A DNA stretch of 51,158 bases from positions 1 through 51,158 of IMG/VR virus record IMGVR_UViG_3300032294_001048; one strand, 5' to 3'. Within the stretch, counting starts at the first letter, position 1. Every line of letters begins with the position of its first letter. Of this stretch, positions 42,230 to 49,678 are shown one piece after another. The notes under the pieces are model-generated. The model had not been told where the DNA came from, made no database searches, and worked only from the letters and a program-made list of their open reading frames with translations. This DNA is from a virus. Made by a program: the position numbers and the translations under genes.

Positions 42230-43258
42230 ATGAACACACAAACACCAAGGTTGCGGGGCACCTTTAAGCTCCCGACAGGCGAGGTATCTCGCCAGCAGTT
42301 CGCCGAGATGCTTGCAATCAAGCACAAGGCAGACATCAAGACGGCCCTCAAACTCATCGCCTGCTGTGAGCGGGAGGATGAGATTGACGAGGACTCCCCG
42401 AAGAATCACTGGGCGTTGCTTGAGGAAGCATGCGCCCTTATCAAGTATTCAGACGGCGAGTTGGAAAGCCTGCCAGTCGAACTTGTTAAACAAGAAGAGG
42501 GCACGGAACAGAGTATCCTTGAGTCCGCGCTTACCTCACGGCTCGACAACAGTTACTCGCGCCTCTCCGAACGATTCGACTTCGGCGAGTATATGACGCA
42601 GTTCCGCCCGAAGCAGGGAACTATCCCGACACCTGAAGACTACGCCGCAGCTATCGGTATGGGTGTGGACATGTCCAGCAAGGGAATGTGGCTTGCTGGT
42701 GATGGCATCAGCAACCTCATCCGCCTCGGGCATGAGAATGTCGTTTACCAGATCGCGGCGAGTCTCAAAATGTCCTACTCTGCGGTCAGCAACTGGCACC
42801 GGACAGCCCAGCGAATCCCCCTGCACCAGCGCCACGAGATCAGCCCGACAGTGGCAGTCGAGATCGCCACCGCAAAGTTCAGCGAGGACGAAGCAACAAA
42901 CAATGAGCAGATCAAGTCGCTGATAGACCAAGCGCGTAGAGAAAGCTGGACATGCGCCGAAGCTCGGTCACACGTCCGCATGCTGAAAGGCAAAGAGCCT
43001 CTGCAAAAGCTGGACAAATCATCTACAGCTTGGATTAAAGAGTTTGGCGGCGCAGAAGAGCTTCTGATTATCGCTACCAAGTGTGCGATGTGCAACGCAG
43101 GACAAGCCTCGTTCCACTTCGCAGTCGCACTGGTGAAAAGTTTCCACCAGTTGACCGACAAGACTCAAGCAATACTCCGCGAGTTTCTTACAGATATGAA
43201 AAAGGAAGAAACCTTTGACGAACAAACCAACGAAATACTGGAGAAAATAATCAAATGA
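42230..43258 (+). CDS. HTH-type DNA-binding protein, 342 aa
   Basis: ATG 42230. The middle holds A-A-S-L-K-M-S-Y-S-A-V-S-N-W, a helix-turn-helix-like segment. The N-terminal region is charged and the C-terminal region helical with C-A-M-C-N-A-G. It may be a transcription factor or partition-like protein. The promoter upstream is unusual, which makes this gene a likely regulated one. Confidence 0.55.
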   Translation: MNTQTPRLRGTFKLPTGEVSRQQFAEMLAIKHKADIKTALKLIACCEREDEIDEDSPKNHWALLEEACALIKYSDGELESLPVELVKQEEGTEQSILESALTSRLDNSYSRLSERFDFGEYMTQFRPKQGTIPTPEDYAAAIGMGVDMSSKGMWLAGDGISNLIRLGHENVVYQIAASLKMSYSAVSNWHRTAQRIPLHQRHEISPTVAVEIATAKFSEDEATNNEQIKSLIDQARRESWTCAEARSHVRMLKGKEPLQKLDKSSTAWIKEFGGAEELLIIATKCAMCNAGQASFHFAVALVKSFHQLTDKTQAILREFLTDMKKEETFDEQTNEILEKIIK

Positions 43259-43512
43259 AATACTGGGTTTTAGAATTGGAAAGCTGCGGTCATTCTCAAG
43301 GCACAAAGGAAGCGAGAGGCCCGTTCCCGTCACTTGCTTTGGCAGAGAAATGGATAGCGGAAGATTGTTTGGATGTATTTTCATACAGCGACTCAATCAA
43401 AATTGGAGAAAACCCGGATTGGTCTGGGCAAATGCTTATCCTGCAAGAGGTGAAGCGAGTCACGCCAACGCCAACCGTAAGCTGCAAAATCGAACTAAAG
43501 GAGACAAAATGA
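43255..43512 (+). CDS. Hypothetical protein, 85 aa
   Basis: A beta-rich start (K-Y-W-V-L-E-L-E-S-C-G) followed by mixed sequence. Overlaps the upstream stop. No family. Confidence 0.5.
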   Translation: MKYWVLELESCGHSQGTKEARGPFPSLALAEKWIAEDCLDVFSYSDSIKIGENPDWSGQMLILQEVKRVTPTPTVSCKIELKETK

Positions 43513-43694
43513 CTGAATTAGATAGAGAATTCATGCGTGAATGCGTGAAGAGTTATTACAAAACCATGTCGGAAGACAACGCTCGACACGAGAGGGAGAT
43601 TCCAGATTGGGGAATGACGCAACGCCAGATCGACAGAGAGAGGTGGGAGCTTGACGGTTGCCCCGGTAAATATACAGAAACGGAGGAAGAATAA
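43509..43694 (+). CDS. Hypothetical protein, 61 aa
   Basis: A highly charged helical protein (E-F-M-R-E-C-V-K-S-Y-Y). AGGAG lies upstream of ATG 43509. No family. Confidence 0.5.
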   Translation: MTELDREFMRECVKSYYKTMSEDNARHEREIPDWGMTQRQIDRERWELDGCPGKYTETEEE

Positions 43695-43981
43695 TGAAAT
43701 ACTTCAACGAACGCTGGAACCACCTGCTCGACCTCGCTCAAGAGTGCGAAGACATTCTTGCAAAGAACGGGGCGATCATCGTGGACAAGAACGAGAATGA
43801 AATCGGCACAAACTTTGGCGAGTCAACAGTCAAGAGCATCGAAGAGACACGCGAGATTCTTAAGCTCGGCGCAGTCCTCGTCCGTGCGCTGGAGAAATTG
43901 ATGGACACCAAGCACGAGCCGACATACTTCGCAACATTAACAGAAGGGATGGAACAGATTATATGCGGCCCGAAGAAATAA
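43694..43981 (+). CDS. Hypothetical protein, 95 aa
   Basis: A helical protein with E-W/N-H-L-L-D-L-A-Q-E-C-E-D-I and L-V-R-A-L-E-K-L. The stop TAA overlaps the ATG of this gene (TAATG). No family. Confidence 0.5.
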   Translation: MKYFNERWNHLLDLAQECEDILAKNGAIIVDKNENEIGTNFGESTVKSIEETREILKLGAVLVRALEKLMDTKHEPTYFATLTEGMEQIICGPKK

Positions 43982-44184
43982 CATGGGGTGATGTGGGGCT
44001 GGCGATCTTCGCTTTAGTCTCCATATTCGGAGGTGTAGGAGTAATCATCTTCGCCGCTATTCAGTGGCTTCCCATCTGGCTTACGATTGTATGCCTTGCG
44101 CTTATATTCGCAGGATGGCGGATAGCCGATGGATATTCAGAGGTAGAATTCGTAGAAGAAGAAGACAAGGAGAACACAAAATGA
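43963..44184 (+). CDS. Small two-helix membrane protein, 73 aa
   Basis: Two hydrophobic stretches (V-G-L-A-I-F-A-L-V-S-I-F-G-G-V-G and I-W-L-T-I-V-C-L-A-L-I-F-A-G) and an acidic tail. It is far from the lysis genes, so it is more likely a host-membrane factor than a holin. Confidence 0.55.
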   Translation: MRPEEITWGDVGLAIFALVSIFGGVGVIIFAAIQWLPIWLTIVCLALIFAGWRIADGYSEVEFVEEEDKENTK

Positions 44185-44366
44185 GTGCAATAAAAACAAT
44201 GCAGCAGATGACAGATACAGTTGAGTCGCTTAAACGACGCATCAAATATCTTGAAGACATAAACTTTGCGCTTCGTATGGAGCGTAAACAACCAAAGAAG
44301 GTGGCTAAACTCCACCTTGAAAACATCAACAACATCGCAGGAATGTGCAACAAATACTTCGCTTAA
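44181..44366 (+). CDS. Small coiled-coil protein, 61 aa
   Basis: AAGGAG precedes ATG 44181. It has a heptad-like helix (V-E-S-L-K-R-R-I-K-Y-L-E-D-I) and a basic middle. The role is unknown. Confidence 0.5.
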   Translation: MSAIKTMQQMTDTVESLKRRIKYLEDINFALRMERKQPKKVAKLHLENINNIAGMCNKYFA

Positions 44367-44367
44367 T

Positions 44368-44550
44368 ATGAAAAAGCCCACAACAAAAAAAGGACAGCAA
44401 AACAAAATCGCCACCGTCATGCGGGAATACAAGGCAGGCAAACTGCACGGTGGAGTCAACCCGAAGGGGCCGAAGAAGGCACCAATCGTCAAGAACCGTC
44501 GCCAAGCAGTAGCCATCGCGCTCAGATCAGCCGGAGTCAAAAAGAAATAA
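44368..44550 (+). CDS. DUF6496-like basic protein, 60 aa
   Basis: K-A-G-K-L-H-G-G-V-N-P-K-G-P and V-K-N-R-R-Q-A-V-A-I-A-L-R recall DUF6496, a common small phage/bacterial family. Its Lys/Arg-rich start suggests nucleic-acid binding. Confidence 0.6.
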   Translation: MKKPTTKKGQQNKIATVMREYKAGKLHGGVNPKGPKKAPIVKNRRQAVAIALRSAGVKKK

Positions 44551-44554
44551 GTAT

Positions 44555-44704
44555 ATGAAATCCAAAGGACTATACGCGGCGATCCACGCCAAGCGTCAGC
44601 GTATCGAGGCAGGCAGCGGCGAGCGCATGAGGAAACCCAGCAGCAAAGGAGCGCCAACAGCCAAGGCATTCCGCCAGTCTGCCAAGACAGCCAAGAAGAA
44701 GTGA
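44555..44704 (+). CDS. Small basic protein, 49 aa
   Basis: G-L-Y-A-A-I-H-A-K-R-Q-R-I and R-M-R-K-P-S-S-K-G resemble a small aquatic-phage family of unknown role. It is followed by a GTGA overlap. Confidence 0.55.
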   Translation: MKSKGLYAAIHAKRQRIEAGSGERMRKPSSKGAPTAKAFRQSAKTAKKK

Positions 44705-44931
44705 TAGTCATGGAAGAGGAGGACGAGATTCGTTCCCTCCAGACAGAACTAAACGAGCAGTGCAACTTGTTGGGCAAGAGCGAAGAGAGGGAATACAACC
44801 TTCGCGGGACTGTCTTTGAGCTTGTGAAAATGAACGAGCGATTCGCCGCATTTTTGCAGGAGCATTCGCCGCAGACGGGCAAGGATTTGATTCTGGAATA
44901 CCGCAAGATCAAGGCGAGGAGGAATCTGTGA
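44701..44931 (+). CDS. Coiled-coil protein, 76 aa
   Basis: GTG 44701 couples to the upstream stop; ATG 44710 is the alternative. Acidic coiled coil, with E-E-D-E-I-R-S-L-Q-T-E-L. No family. Confidence 0.5.
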   Translation: MIVMEEEDEIRSLQTELNEQCNLLGKSEEREYNLRGTVFELVKMNERFAAFLQEHSPQTGKDLILEYRKIKARRNL

Positions 44932-45242
44932 CAAGACAAGAGGCAATTCAGGAACAGATTGACGAGATCATGGACACTTTTGATTTTGATAAAGTCCACG
45001 ATGTTATGAAGTTCTTGGATTGGAGGTGGCAAAGAGCAGAAGAACCCCCCGACATTTACGAGATCAAGCAAGAAGCCAGAGAGCGATTGAAGCAGGCCGC
45101 AAAGAGCGGAGGCTCAAGCACAGGAGGGTTTACTGCCTACAAGACAGAAGGCGCGGACGAGAAAACTGGCGAGCCGTTCGTCCACTTGGAATTGTTCTTT
45201 GGCTTCCAGAGCGTCAACGACGGAACATCTTACGAAGAGTAA
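44928..45242 (+). CDS. Hypothetical protein, 104 aa
   Basis: GTG 44928 overlaps the preceding stop. The sequence is helical then beta-rich (F-V-H-L-E-L-F-F-G-F). No family. Confidence 0.5.
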   Translation: MTRQEAIQEQIDEIMDTFDFDKVHDVMKFLDWRWQRAEEPPDIYEIKQEARERLKQAAKSGGSSTGGFTAYKTEGADEKTGEPFVHLELFFGFQSVNDGTSYEE

Positions 45243-45790
45243 TGTTCACGAAGATCGGTCATCTACCAAGGCATCAATACATTTATATTGATAGCTCGTT
45301 TACGCACGAGGAGCCACGAGGATTGGTCGAAGCCTGTTGGGTAGGGGTGACTGCCATCCCAGCGAGAACTTGGGGAATAAACGCCATCCTGCGCGAAGGC
45401 GGGGCACTATATCGTAACATCCCTCCGCATTTAGTCTCCTTCTCCCCCGAGAACGATACGCGTTGGACAATTTCGCAGGCGCAACTTTGGAACTGCTACG
45501 CTTTCGAGTTCACATTATTGGAAAACAATCATCTCTCTGGCCTCCGAGTCTCCGTATGGATCGACGGAAAGTTATACGGCGGGGAATATCTATTCAGCGC
45601 GGCCCACATTCTCGACGGATACAGCATGACACCGGAACAGGATAAGGAGTTTTTTTTCATCCGTCTCGACAACAACAGGCTGACGATCCAACCAACTAAC
45701 AGAGTTGCATTTGTGGATCGTTCTTTTATTGTTTCCGATATTCCGATGCCGAAATTGAAATTGAACAACCAGATTTTCACCTGCGAATAA
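45242..45790 (+). CDS. Hypothetical protein, 182 aa
   Basis: ATG 45242 (TAATG overlap). Beta-rich sequence (Q-Y-I-Y-I-D-S, F-E-F-T-L-L-E), no membrane segment. It lies directly before TerS and could belong to the packaging or head module. Confidence 0.5.
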   Translation: MFTKIGHLPRHQYIYIDSSFTHEEPRGLVEACWVGVTAIPARTWGINAILREGGALYRNIPPHLVSFSPENDTRWTISQAQLWNCYAFEFTLLENNHLSGLRVSVWIDGKLYGGEYLFSAAHILDGYSMTPEQDKEFFFIRLDNNRLTIQPTNRVAFVDRSFIVSDIPMPKLKLNNQIFTCE

Positions 45791-45791
45791 T

Positions 45792-46304
45792 ATGCCACGC
45801 CGAAAAAAAGGATTTGAGAACGAGCTTACGCCTTACGAGACGGCCTTTGCCCGCAATTTAGTTGCTGGAATGTCTTATGCGAAAGCCTACAACGAGTCCG
45901 GTTATAAACCTTCTGGCTGCCCTCGCTATTCCTATCTTCGCGGCAAAAAGATTAGCGAACGCCCACGAGTCCAGCAGTATATGCAGACACTCCGCGAGTC
46001 CGCTTGGGCTAACAATGTCATGTCGATCCTTGAGAAGCGTTCCATGCTCGCCGAGTTAGTCCGCGCCAAGCCTAACGAGATTGACGAAACTAAACCTTAT
46101 GTCGCGCTTTCGGTGGACGGGGAAGGACGGAGAACCCTGCAAGGGCCGCGAGTCTCCGACAAACTCAAGGCGATTGAACTGGATATGCGGGCCGCTGGGG
46201 AGTTGAACGACGAGGAGAACAAAACGAATATCGCAATCCAGCTTGTAAGCGAAAGGCTTTCCATCCCTGAGAATGGAAAGCCCTTGCTGTTGGAGGAGTC
46301 TTAG
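45792..46304 (+). CDS. terS: Terminase small subunit (TerS)
   Basis: The 170-residue protein has an N-terminal T-P-Y-E-T-A-F-A-R-N-L-V-A-G-M-S segment followed by A-Y-N-E-S-G-Y, the helix-turn-helix region of Terminase_2-type small subunits, then a long helical centre. TerS recognises phage DNA and loads TerL. It is about 31 kb from terL and on the opposite strand, unlike the usual adjacency. Confidence 0.75.
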   Translation: MPRRKKGFENELTPYETAFARNLVAGMSYAKAYNESGYKPSGCPRYSYLRGKKISERPRVQQYMQTLRESAWANNVMSILEKRSMLAELVRAKPNEIDETKPYVALSVDGEGRRTLQGPRVSDKLKAIELDMRAAGELNDEENKTNIAIQLVSERLSIPENGKPLLLEES

Positions 46305-46305
46305 A

Positions 46306-46464
46306 CTATCTGGCGATTCTTCTCGCTTGTATTCGTAGGAGCAGGATCGCCCGCTCCGCTTCTGCTTTGTTAAGTTCCCACAGGTAGCCAGCAGGCAACC
46401 CGATCCGCTTCTTGAGCTTGAGGATCGCCCGCAGTTGATGAATGGTGGCGCTGGGCGGTTTCAT
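46306..46464 (-). CDS. Small basic protein, 52 aa
   Basis: ATG 46464. The product is Arg/Lys/Leu-rich helical (L-R-A-I-L-K-L-K-K-R-I). It ends two bases from the convergent TerS gene. No terminator lies between. Confidence 0.5.
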   Translation of the reverse strand: MKPPSATIHQLRAILKLKKRIGLPAGYLWELNKAEAERAILLLRIQARRIAR

Positions 46465-46646
46465 TCTCCCTCCCTTTTCGTGATCGTGGTGAACTTTGAG
46501 TCCCCTTTTCTGCGGAAGGACAGGACACGCCCGTCCTCGTGCAATATGCACAGGTTCTCGTTTAACTCCTCAGTCTCCGCGAATAGCTCCGCAGCGGCTC
46601 GCGTGAGGAAGGTGTATTTCTGAGTTGGTGTGTGTAAGTGTATCAT
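46461..46646 (-). CDS. Hypothetical protein, 61 aa
   Basis: ATG 46646, coupled at both ends. Small beta-strand protein (Y-T-F-L-T-R-A-A-A). No family. Confidence 0.5.
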   Translation of the reverse strand: MIHLHTPTQKYTFLTRAAAELFAETEELNENLCILHEDGRVLSFRRKGDSKFTTITKREGE

Positions 46647-46780
46647 TTTGCGATGAGTGCGACGATTGCGATTGAGATTGTGAGGATGCAAAGCGCGACA
46701 AGGATTGTTGCGTTTCGCTCCCGTGTTTGGCGGATGGATTTAGTCTGCAAAATCCATTCCGGTGTTTTGTGTGGTTTCAT
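46643..46780 (-). CDS. Small membrane protein, 45 aa
   Basis: ATG 46780. A hydrophobic helix (I-L-V-A-L-C-I-L-T-I-S-I-A-I-V-A-L-I) occupies the C-terminal half. ATGA overlap with the next gene. Confidence 0.45.
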   Translation of the reverse strand: MKPHKTPEWILQTKSIRQTRERNATILVALCILTISIAIVALIAK

Positions 46781-46995
46781 TTCGCTCCCCCCCTTGCCTT
46801 GGCAATGGCGGCGCGGGCGGCATTTTGCGCGGCGTGTGTTTTTTCGTCGGCGTAATCATTCCCGATCCATTGGTCGAGTTCGTCGGCGGCAAGTTCCAAA
46901 GCTGCCAGCAAATCGGGCGCGGCTTTTTCAATACGAATTTCGCGGCGCAACAGTGCGTCTCGGTAGTCCTGTTCAGGGTTGCCGTAGTATTTCAC
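46777..46995 (-). CDS. Common small phage protein, 72 aa
   Basis: GTG 46995 overlaps the upstream stop. A-P-D-L-L-A-A-L-E and A-A-R-A-A-I-A-K-A match a frequent prophage family of unknown role. Confidence 0.6.
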   Translation of the reverse strand: MKYYGNPEQDYRDALLRREIRIEKAAPDLLAALELAADELDQWIGNDYADEKTHAAQNAARAAIAKARGGAK

Positions 46996-47156
46996 TTTCC
47001 TGCCTCCTTTCGCGTTGAGTCTACCGCCCTTGCGAGGCGCAAAAGCTCCTCCTCTGCTGCGTTTATCCCCTCGAAAGAGGCTTCCGGGTTCCGCAGCACG
47101 GCGATATAAATCCGCACGGCGGCTTCCCATGTTGGCGTTAGGTCTATGGTTTTCAT
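46992..47156 (-). CDS. Small hypothetical protein, 54 aa
   Basis: ATG 47156 follows an ACCCAACCAAC-rich leader. Amphipathic helices (W-E-A-A-V-R-I-Y-I-A-V-L). No family. Confidence 0.5.
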   Translation of the reverse strand: MKTIDLTPTWEAAVRIYIAVLRNPEASFEGINAAEEELLRLARAVDSTRKEAGK

Positions 47157-47176
47157 GTGTGTGTTGGTTGGTTGGG

Positions 47177-47272
47177 TTAGATTTGAGTCGCGGCGAATAT
47201 AAGAGACACTACGGCGATCATAGTGATTACCAGTAGCGCGTTTGCGATGGTGTTTGCGAGTGTGGGTTTCAT
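47177..47272 (-). CDS. Tiny membrane protein, 31 aa
   Basis: ATG 47272. One hydrophobic helix (A-L-L-V-I-T-M-I-A-V-V-S-L-I-F-A-A). Not coupled to neighbours, so less certain. Confidence 0.4.
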   Translation of the reverse strand: MKPTLANTIANALLVITMIAVVSLIFAATQI

Positions 47273-47292
47273 AGTGTGGAACAGGTGAAGGA

Positions 47293-47505
47293 TTAGGCGG
47301 GGACAGAAACCATGTGAGAGTTGCGCCCATCCGCATGGCCCCAAAATTGGAGCAGCTTGCGCTCAACGCGCCCGCAAGCGTGGAATGTTTCAATGAGCTG
47401 AGTCTGCCAGATGCGCGGACCCTGAGTGTTCGCGCGATGTAAAACATCAACGCGAGGGTGCGCGACGATGCGTGTTCCGTTCGGGAGTGTGTGTGTGGTG
47501 TTCAT
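47293..47505 (-). CDS. Hypothetical protein, 70 aa
   Basis: ATG 47505. Beta-rich start (L-P-N-G-T-R-I-V-A-H-P) and His-rich later part. No family. Confidence 0.45.
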   Translation of the reverse strand: MNTTHTLPNGTRIVAHPRVDVLHRANTQGPRIWQTQLIETFHACGRVERKLLQFWGHADGRNSHMVSVPA

Positions 47506-47534
47506 ATTGTTTTAGTGTGGTTGGTTGGGTTAGT

Positions 47535-47557
47535 GGCGAGGGGATCGAACCCCCGCC
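47535..47557 (-). ncRNA. T-loop-like hairpin
   Basis: On the minus strand GGCGGGGG pairs with CCCTCGCC (8 bp, one wobble) around TTCGATC, the same 7-base T-loop as at 21555. It lies 7 bases after the stop at 47565 and 29 bases before ATG 47505. No 5' half of a tRNA is found. Confidence 0.5.
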
Positions 47558-47564
47558 TAAAGGT

Positions 47565-47729
47565 TTATCGGGAATTCTCCAAGCGGGTTATCTTAGTTTT
47601 AATGGAACGGATTTTAGCCTGTTGCGCTACAAGCTCCGTCCATGCCCATGTTCGGCGGGCGGACATTTGAGCGTTTAGGTCGTTGAGCTTCACGCGCAAG
47701 GCGTGCAGTTGGTTTTCGTTTGTTTTCAT
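47565..47729 (-). CDS. Small helical protein, 54 aa
   Basis: ATG 47729. Charged helix pattern (V-K-L-N-D-L-N-A-Q-M) and basic C-terminus (K-T-K-I-T-R-L). No family. Confidence 0.5.
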   Translation of the reverse strand: MKTNENQLHALRVKLNDLNAQMSARRTWAWTELVAQQAKIRSIKTKITRLENSR

Positions 47730-48240
47730 ATCACCGGATAGCGTAGCAAAGCGCGTGCCAACCTCGCACAAGGCAATCGCAAGGTGCAAAATCAACGACT
47801 TAAGCCATGTTTTTGCACAGCATCTCCCATGCCAAGATGCAAGCCCCGCAAACGCAACACCTTTCCGAAATGGCAATTTCTTCCGGTAGGCAGGATTTAC
47901 CCGGCAAAGGTTGCCGCTTTCCGTGCAATTCTTGCCCTGCCTTTTGCAAAGCGCGGTGAATGTGCATCTTGCGGAAATGCGCAGCATCTATCGTGCCAAC
48001 ATTCGCACGGGTGACTCCCTCCTGTGATATCAGGCCAGCATTCGCATTGCCCTTTGCTTTGCGTTAAACGCCCCGCATTCTCGCCGGAATTCTCCCTGCT
48101 GTGCTACCCCTTGCCAATCGGCAAACGCAATCCTACGCCAACCTCGCGCATTGTTCAGCTATCGACTATAGATAATTATATCATGTTATTATGTAGCGCG
48201 GCACAGCATCAACGGGTTAGGCAAGCGCGCCCCATCGCAT
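47730..48240. other. Non-coding stretch, left half
   Basis: No protein-like frame was found. A GCCA(A/G)CATTCGCA word occurs at 47995 and 48034, and an A/T-rich island (48164-48195) contains a TATAAT on the minus strand (48180-48175) without a good -35. Otherwise nothing recognisable. Confidence 0.4.
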
Positions 48241-48859
48241 GAGGTATGGGAACCGCTATTGTTGAGACTGGCAACGGCTACGGCTACCGCAAGACAAGGC
48301 AAGGCACCATGCCAAGCGGAGCGGAGCGGAGGGAGAGACAAGGCCTCACACCCACGGCGGCAGGGCAGGACAGCGGGCGTAGCGGCGGGGTAGCAGCAGC
48401 ACACCCCACGCCACCCGTGGTAGGGGGAGGGGGACTTGGCACGGCGCCGCAGGGTAAAAAAACGACCTAGAGGGTTTTTAAAATTTAAATTCCTGAATCA
48501 AAATTAAAAATTAAAAATTATCTCTACACAAACTCTACATCTATGCCTACTTTAGGTATTTACTATACGCCTAACTATTTGTTGCTTAGGGAACTGCACC
48601 CCTAGCGAACCCTCTCGTGTATTCGTTGCCTGTCGAGATACGACTCTCTCCCTCTGTGTAGCCAGCCTCTCTTTTGCGTTTAAAGCCTCTGTAGCGAGTT
48701 TTCTTCTTCTTTCCGATACTTTACTCGGCTTGGCTGCCTGAACGCGAATAGCGGGCTTTTACGAAGCTTTTCTGTATACCCGATCTGGAGTGAACCCTAT
48801 ACTCTTTGGGAACTCTATACCCGTTCGGTGTAGGGTATCCCTGATATACCTGTGTGTTC
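48241..48859. other. Non-coding stretch with composition switch and TATACC repeats
   Basis: A G/C-rich block (48300-48450) gives way abruptly at 48470 to A/T-rich sequence with three ATTAAAA steps (about 48500-48520). Between 48774 and 48850 five TATACC-like words occur (48774, 48797, 48815, inverted 48833, 48843), plus a 9-bp inverted pair (48794-48802/48828-48836). A 74-codon frame at 48246 lacks protein character. This resembles a replication-origin arrangement, but that is only inferred. Confidence 0.45.
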
Positions 48860-49084
48860 CTAACGGAGGACGATGCGGGATAGGGCCGTTAGGTATTCTA
48901 TCTCTTCGGCGAGTTCGTAGAGGAAGTCCTGCTCGAAAATCATGCTGACTTTCTTCCTGTGCGGCTTTAAGCACTGCATTAACGTGACGAATGTTTCTAC
49001 CGCGCTTTCGCTTTCGGGTATGAGGATTGGCTTCTCCTTTTTAGGGGTATGACTCTGGTGGGCAGATTTTGCCGCTTTTTTCAT
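48860..49084 (-). CDS. Small hypothetical protein, 74 aa
   Basis: ATG 49084 overlaps the upstream stop. Basic N-terminus (K-K-A-A-K-S-A-H) and a helical acidic middle (L-Y-E-L-A-E-E-I-E-Y-L). No family. Confidence 0.55.
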   Translation of the reverse strand: MKKAAKSAHQSHTPKKEKPILIPESESAVETFVTLMQCLKPHRKKVSMIFEQDFLYELAEEIEYLTALSRIVLR

Positions 49085-49308
49085 TCCTCGACTACCTTTC
49101 TTAACCGCGAAACGAATCGCATATCCAGCCCCTGCCTCCCCATCTCCGAAAGGATGATCTGCATGTCGGACTCCGCGAGTTGCAACTCTTGCTCCAACTC
49201 CTCGATCTCCTGCGCCATTTCGACCGCCTCGTCGTGCAGAAGCTTGTTCTCTTCGATTGCCTCTTCGTAGGCTTGCTTGAACTTGGCGATTGTTTCTTCT
49301 GCGGTCAC
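49081..49308 (-). CDS. Coiled-coil protein, 75 aa
   Basis: GTG 49308 overlaps the upstream stop. Long heptad coil (A-Q-E-I-E-E-L-E-Q-E-L). Possibly a tail or assembly chaperone. Confidence 0.55.
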   Translation of the reverse strand: MTAEETIAKFKQAYEEAIEENKLLHDEAVEMAQEIEELEQELQLAESDMQIILSEMGRQGLDMRFVSRLRKVVEE

Positions 49309-49676
49309 GCGGTAAGAACCGAGAATGCCTCTGCGACGGTATCGTTAAACAAGAACGGTGCGGTTCCCCAGTTTTCTTTAGGCTCTGGCGACTGCACATA
49401 CTCAGCAAGGATCGTGTTCGTCCATGCTTTCACGGCGTTGAGTTTTTCGCTCACCTTGCCTGCGGCTTGGAGTTGGCTTGCCAGATCAAGCAATGTGACT
49501 AACTGGGTGGGGCCGTAGCCTTCTTTAGATAGCCATTGGTCTGCCGTGTAGGTGGGCGGGATGACTGGCTCGGGATCGGGCGTGTAGACTTCCCAGCCTT
49601 TGCGGACGAGGTTGTCGATGACGCTTTGGTCGGTTTCTGTGCGGGTTTGGTCGAGGTATCGGAGGTGAGTTTTCAT
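49305..49676 (-). CDS. Hypothetical protein, 123 aa
   Basis: ATG 49676. Mixed alpha/beta protein. Downstream of two adhesin genes, it may be a tail-fibre assembly protein. It contains a TTGTTTAACGATA word. Confidence 0.5.
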   Translation of the reverse strand: MKTHLRYLDQTRTETDQSVIDNLVRKGWEVYTPDPEPVIPPTYTADQWLSKEGYGPTQLVTLLDLASQLQAAGKVSEKLNAVKAWTNTILAEYVQSPEPKENWGTAPFLFNDTVAEAFSVLTA

Positions 49677-49678
49677 AA

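Noticed and set aside
48430-48450. Second TTGGCACGGC word as a sigma-54 site
   Set aside because: The GC is at 9 rather than 10 bases from GG and TTGC is replaced by CCGC; not upstream of a gene.
48246-48470. 74-codon plus-strand frame in the gene-free region
   Set aside because: Gly/Arg/Pro-rich low-complexity product from G/C-rich DNA, no neighbour coupling.
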